Below are positions 5,245-6,485 of a DNA stretch of 6,485 nt, piece after piece. Within the stretch, counting starts at the first letter, position 1. Every line of letters begins with the position of its first letter. Source of the stretch: Clostridia bacterium (GTDB lineage: Bacteria; Bacillota; Clostridia; RUG12999); the NCBI GenBank assembly GCA_017502065.1, contig JAFVVU010000138.1, positions 1 through 6,485 of the forward strand, read 5' to 3'. The position numbers were made by a program, and so were the translations under genes. Under the pieces are notes generated by a model. It saw only the letters and a program-made list of their open reading frames with translations. It ran no database searches and had not been told where the DNA came from.

Positions 5245-6485
5245 TTACTTATGTGTGATATCGGAAATGAGCTTATTCCAGCAGATAAGACATTCTTCAC
5301 TTGCTTCGTAGCCGCCGTCGGAGAATGCCGCGCCGCCCGGAAGTGCAAGAGTTTTTTCGTCAAGCTGGGTTTTTCTGTAGTGAGTTTCGAGAGAAATAAA
5401 TCCGTCGTAACCGTCTTCCAGAAGTCTTGTAAGGTGCTCTGCAAATCCAACCGCACCTGTTCCTATTGCAACACACATGGGGTTGCCGTTTTCATCAAGC
5501 TTTGCATCTTTAATGTGCATGTGCACCATTTTATCTTTAATTTTTTCATATCCGTAAGGATACGGAACTTCGCCCTTCGGGTCGTATATATCGTTACCCG
5601 GATCCCAAAGACCTTTAACTCTTGGTGAATTTACAGCCTCAACAACCGCCGCAACGCTCTCGCCGTTTGATGCGTTAACGCTGGGGTCAAGTTCAATTAC
5701 AAGAGTTTTATCGTATTTTTCCAGAATTTCAATTGCTTTTTTATAATAAGGAATAATGTCTGTGCCGTTTGTATCCTTTGCCCAGAATGTAAATCCTCTT
5801 ATGAATTTTGCACCGAGGCTATCAGCAACCTTTGCATTCTTTTCAAGAAGCTCATATTGTGCTTCAACCGCTGCCGCATCGTTAACGGAGCATTTGAAGA
5901 ATGCAGGTGAAACTGCACATATTTTAAGACCGTATTTTTCAGCAGTTTCTTTTATGTTTTTGATATCTTCCTCAGTGAATTTATCCGGCTGTTTATCATT
6001 TACCGAACGGATTTCAAGTGCTTCAAGACCGTATTTTACTGCGAGCTGCGCTGCAACTTCAAAATCCTGAGAAATTTCGTCACTTATTGCGGATTTACGA
6101 AAAAGAATTCTTGCCGCAGAATCGGAATCTGTGTACATAACGGCATTGTCGTGCATGCGGAGAGCTGTTGCAGGAACCTGTTCTGTGATTTTGCCTCTTA
6201 CTGTGTTGAACACCGCTTCCGCTTTTGTGGATGCAGGTACGATACATACAATATAATCCGCGCTCATCATTGTCGGGATTGTAAGTGTAAGAGCATTTTT
6301 CGGAACGTCGTCAATTGTTTTGAAGCATCCGTCGTTAACCTGCTGCTGACGGCACATTTCGTCAAGGTCAACCACCTTGATGATTTCTTTATCATCAAAT
6401 TTTGCAACGTGTGGGTCGTTGAATGCGATGTGTCCGTTTTCGCCGATACCCATACATACCATATCAATTTTTCTTGATGAAAGAA
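5245..6485 (-). CDS. Fusion: C-terminal part of a NagB-like glucosamine-6-phosphate deaminase plus xylose-isomerase-like TIM barrel (5' end outside the window)
   Basis: The frame stays open to the right edge. Numbering from the Met at 6460-6462, seven more codons precede it (LSSRKID), so that Met is not the start. Residues 1-120 match the second half of the NagB fold. GIGENGHIAFNDP (5-17) holds His11, equivalent to the catalytic ring-opening His; Asp16 stands where E. coli NagB has Glu148. NALTLTIPTMMSA (56-68), KAEAVFNTV (80-88) and LRMHDNAVMYTD (101-112) follow. From about residue 121 a TIM-barrel isomerase/epimerase (AP endonuclease 2 superfamily) begins as FRKSAISDEISQDFEVAAQL. Likely metal ligands are Glu257 (VIELDP), Asp287 (LWDPGN), His314/316 (HMHIKD) and Glu359 (SLETHY). 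The barrel is complete and ends at residue 405. The join has no linker, stop or internal Shine-Dalgarno. A NagB-type enzyme converts glucosamine-6-phosphate to fructose-6-phosphate and ammonia; the barrel's substrate is unknown. A role in amino-sugar or sugar-phosphate catabolism is inferred. Confidence 0.88.
   Translation of the reverse strand, partial: LSSRKIDMVCMGIGENGHIAFNDPHVAKFDDKEIIKVVDLDEMCRQQQVNDGCFKTIDDVPKNALTLTIPTMMSADYIVCIVPASTKAEAVFNTVRGKITEQVPATALRMHDNAVMYTDSDSAARILFRKSAISDEISQDFEVAAQLAVKYGLEALEIRSVNDKQPDKFTEEDIKNIKETAEKYGLKICAVSPAFFKCSVNDAAAVEAQYELLEKNAKVADSLGAKFIRGFTFWAKDTNGTDIIPYYKKAIEILEKYDKTLVIELDPSVNASNGESVAAVVEAVNSPRVKGLWDPGNDIYDPKGEVPYPYGYEKIKDKMVHMHIKDAKLDENGNPMCVAIGTGAVGFAEHLTRLLEDGYDGFISLETHYRKTQLDEKTLALPGGAAFSDGGYEASEECLICWNKLISDITHK

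Noticed and set aside
5185..5628. Plus-strand 147-codon open frame
   Set aside because: It runs through the palindrome and terminator and then antisense to the TIM-barrel coding sequence. It has no ribosome binding site and its composition is that of a shadow frame.
6090..6130. Two separate genes or a frameshift at the NagB/TIM-barrel junction
   Set aside because: The reading frame is uninterrupted, no stop occurs, and there is no ATG with a Shine-Dalgarno at the barrel start. Both domains are intact up to the join.

Overview
The window looks like chromosomal DNA from an anaerobic, low-to-moderate GC Firmicute of the class Clostridia, probably a gut-type lineage. The reasons are strong AGGAGG-type ribosome binding sites, a MecA-family ClpC adaptor, an RnfD-like flavoprotein membrane subunit, an MreB with Gram-positive-type motifs, and the gene order lepA-hemW. 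This is a family-level inference. No rRNA or other taxonomic marker is present.

Layout. The left two thirds (1-4080) is one minus-strand transcription unit, read right to left: an RnfD-like membrane protein, lepA (elongation factor 4), hemW (radical-SAM heme chaperone) and the first 86 codons of mreB, which runs off the left edge. The junctions are tight: 16 bp, a 1-base TGATG overlap, and 17 bp. A near-consensus promoter (TTGTAA, 17 bp, TATAAT) sits just upstream of the RnfD-like gene. The centre (4081-4530) is a 450-bp divergent intergenic region with a second, plus-strand promoter. That promoter is followed by a highly structured RNA of about 280 nt, which leads directly to the ribosome binding site of mecA (4531-5142, plus strand). 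Downstream of mecA are two abutting 20-bp perfect palindromes (a small dispersed-repeat type) and a bidirectional terminator. On the right, reading toward mecA on the minus strand, is a gene cut by the window edge. It encodes the C-terminal half of a glucosamine-6-phosphate deaminase (NagB-like) domain fused in frame to a complete xylose-isomerase-like TIM barrel.

How the parts relate. The minus-strand operon mixes membrane redox (RnfD-like), translation (LepA), heme/radical-SAM (HemW) and cell shape (MreB) functions. It is better read as a housekeeping cluster than as one pathway. MecA would deliver substrates to ClpC for degradation. The fusion protein suggests amino-sugar or sugar-phosphate metabolism.

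The most interesting object is the RNA at about 4215-4516. Its ends pair over 19 positions (18 matched), and it encloses two long arms and a possible pseudoknot. It stops one base short of the mecA Shine-Dalgarno. I could not assign it to a known RNA class from sequence alone.
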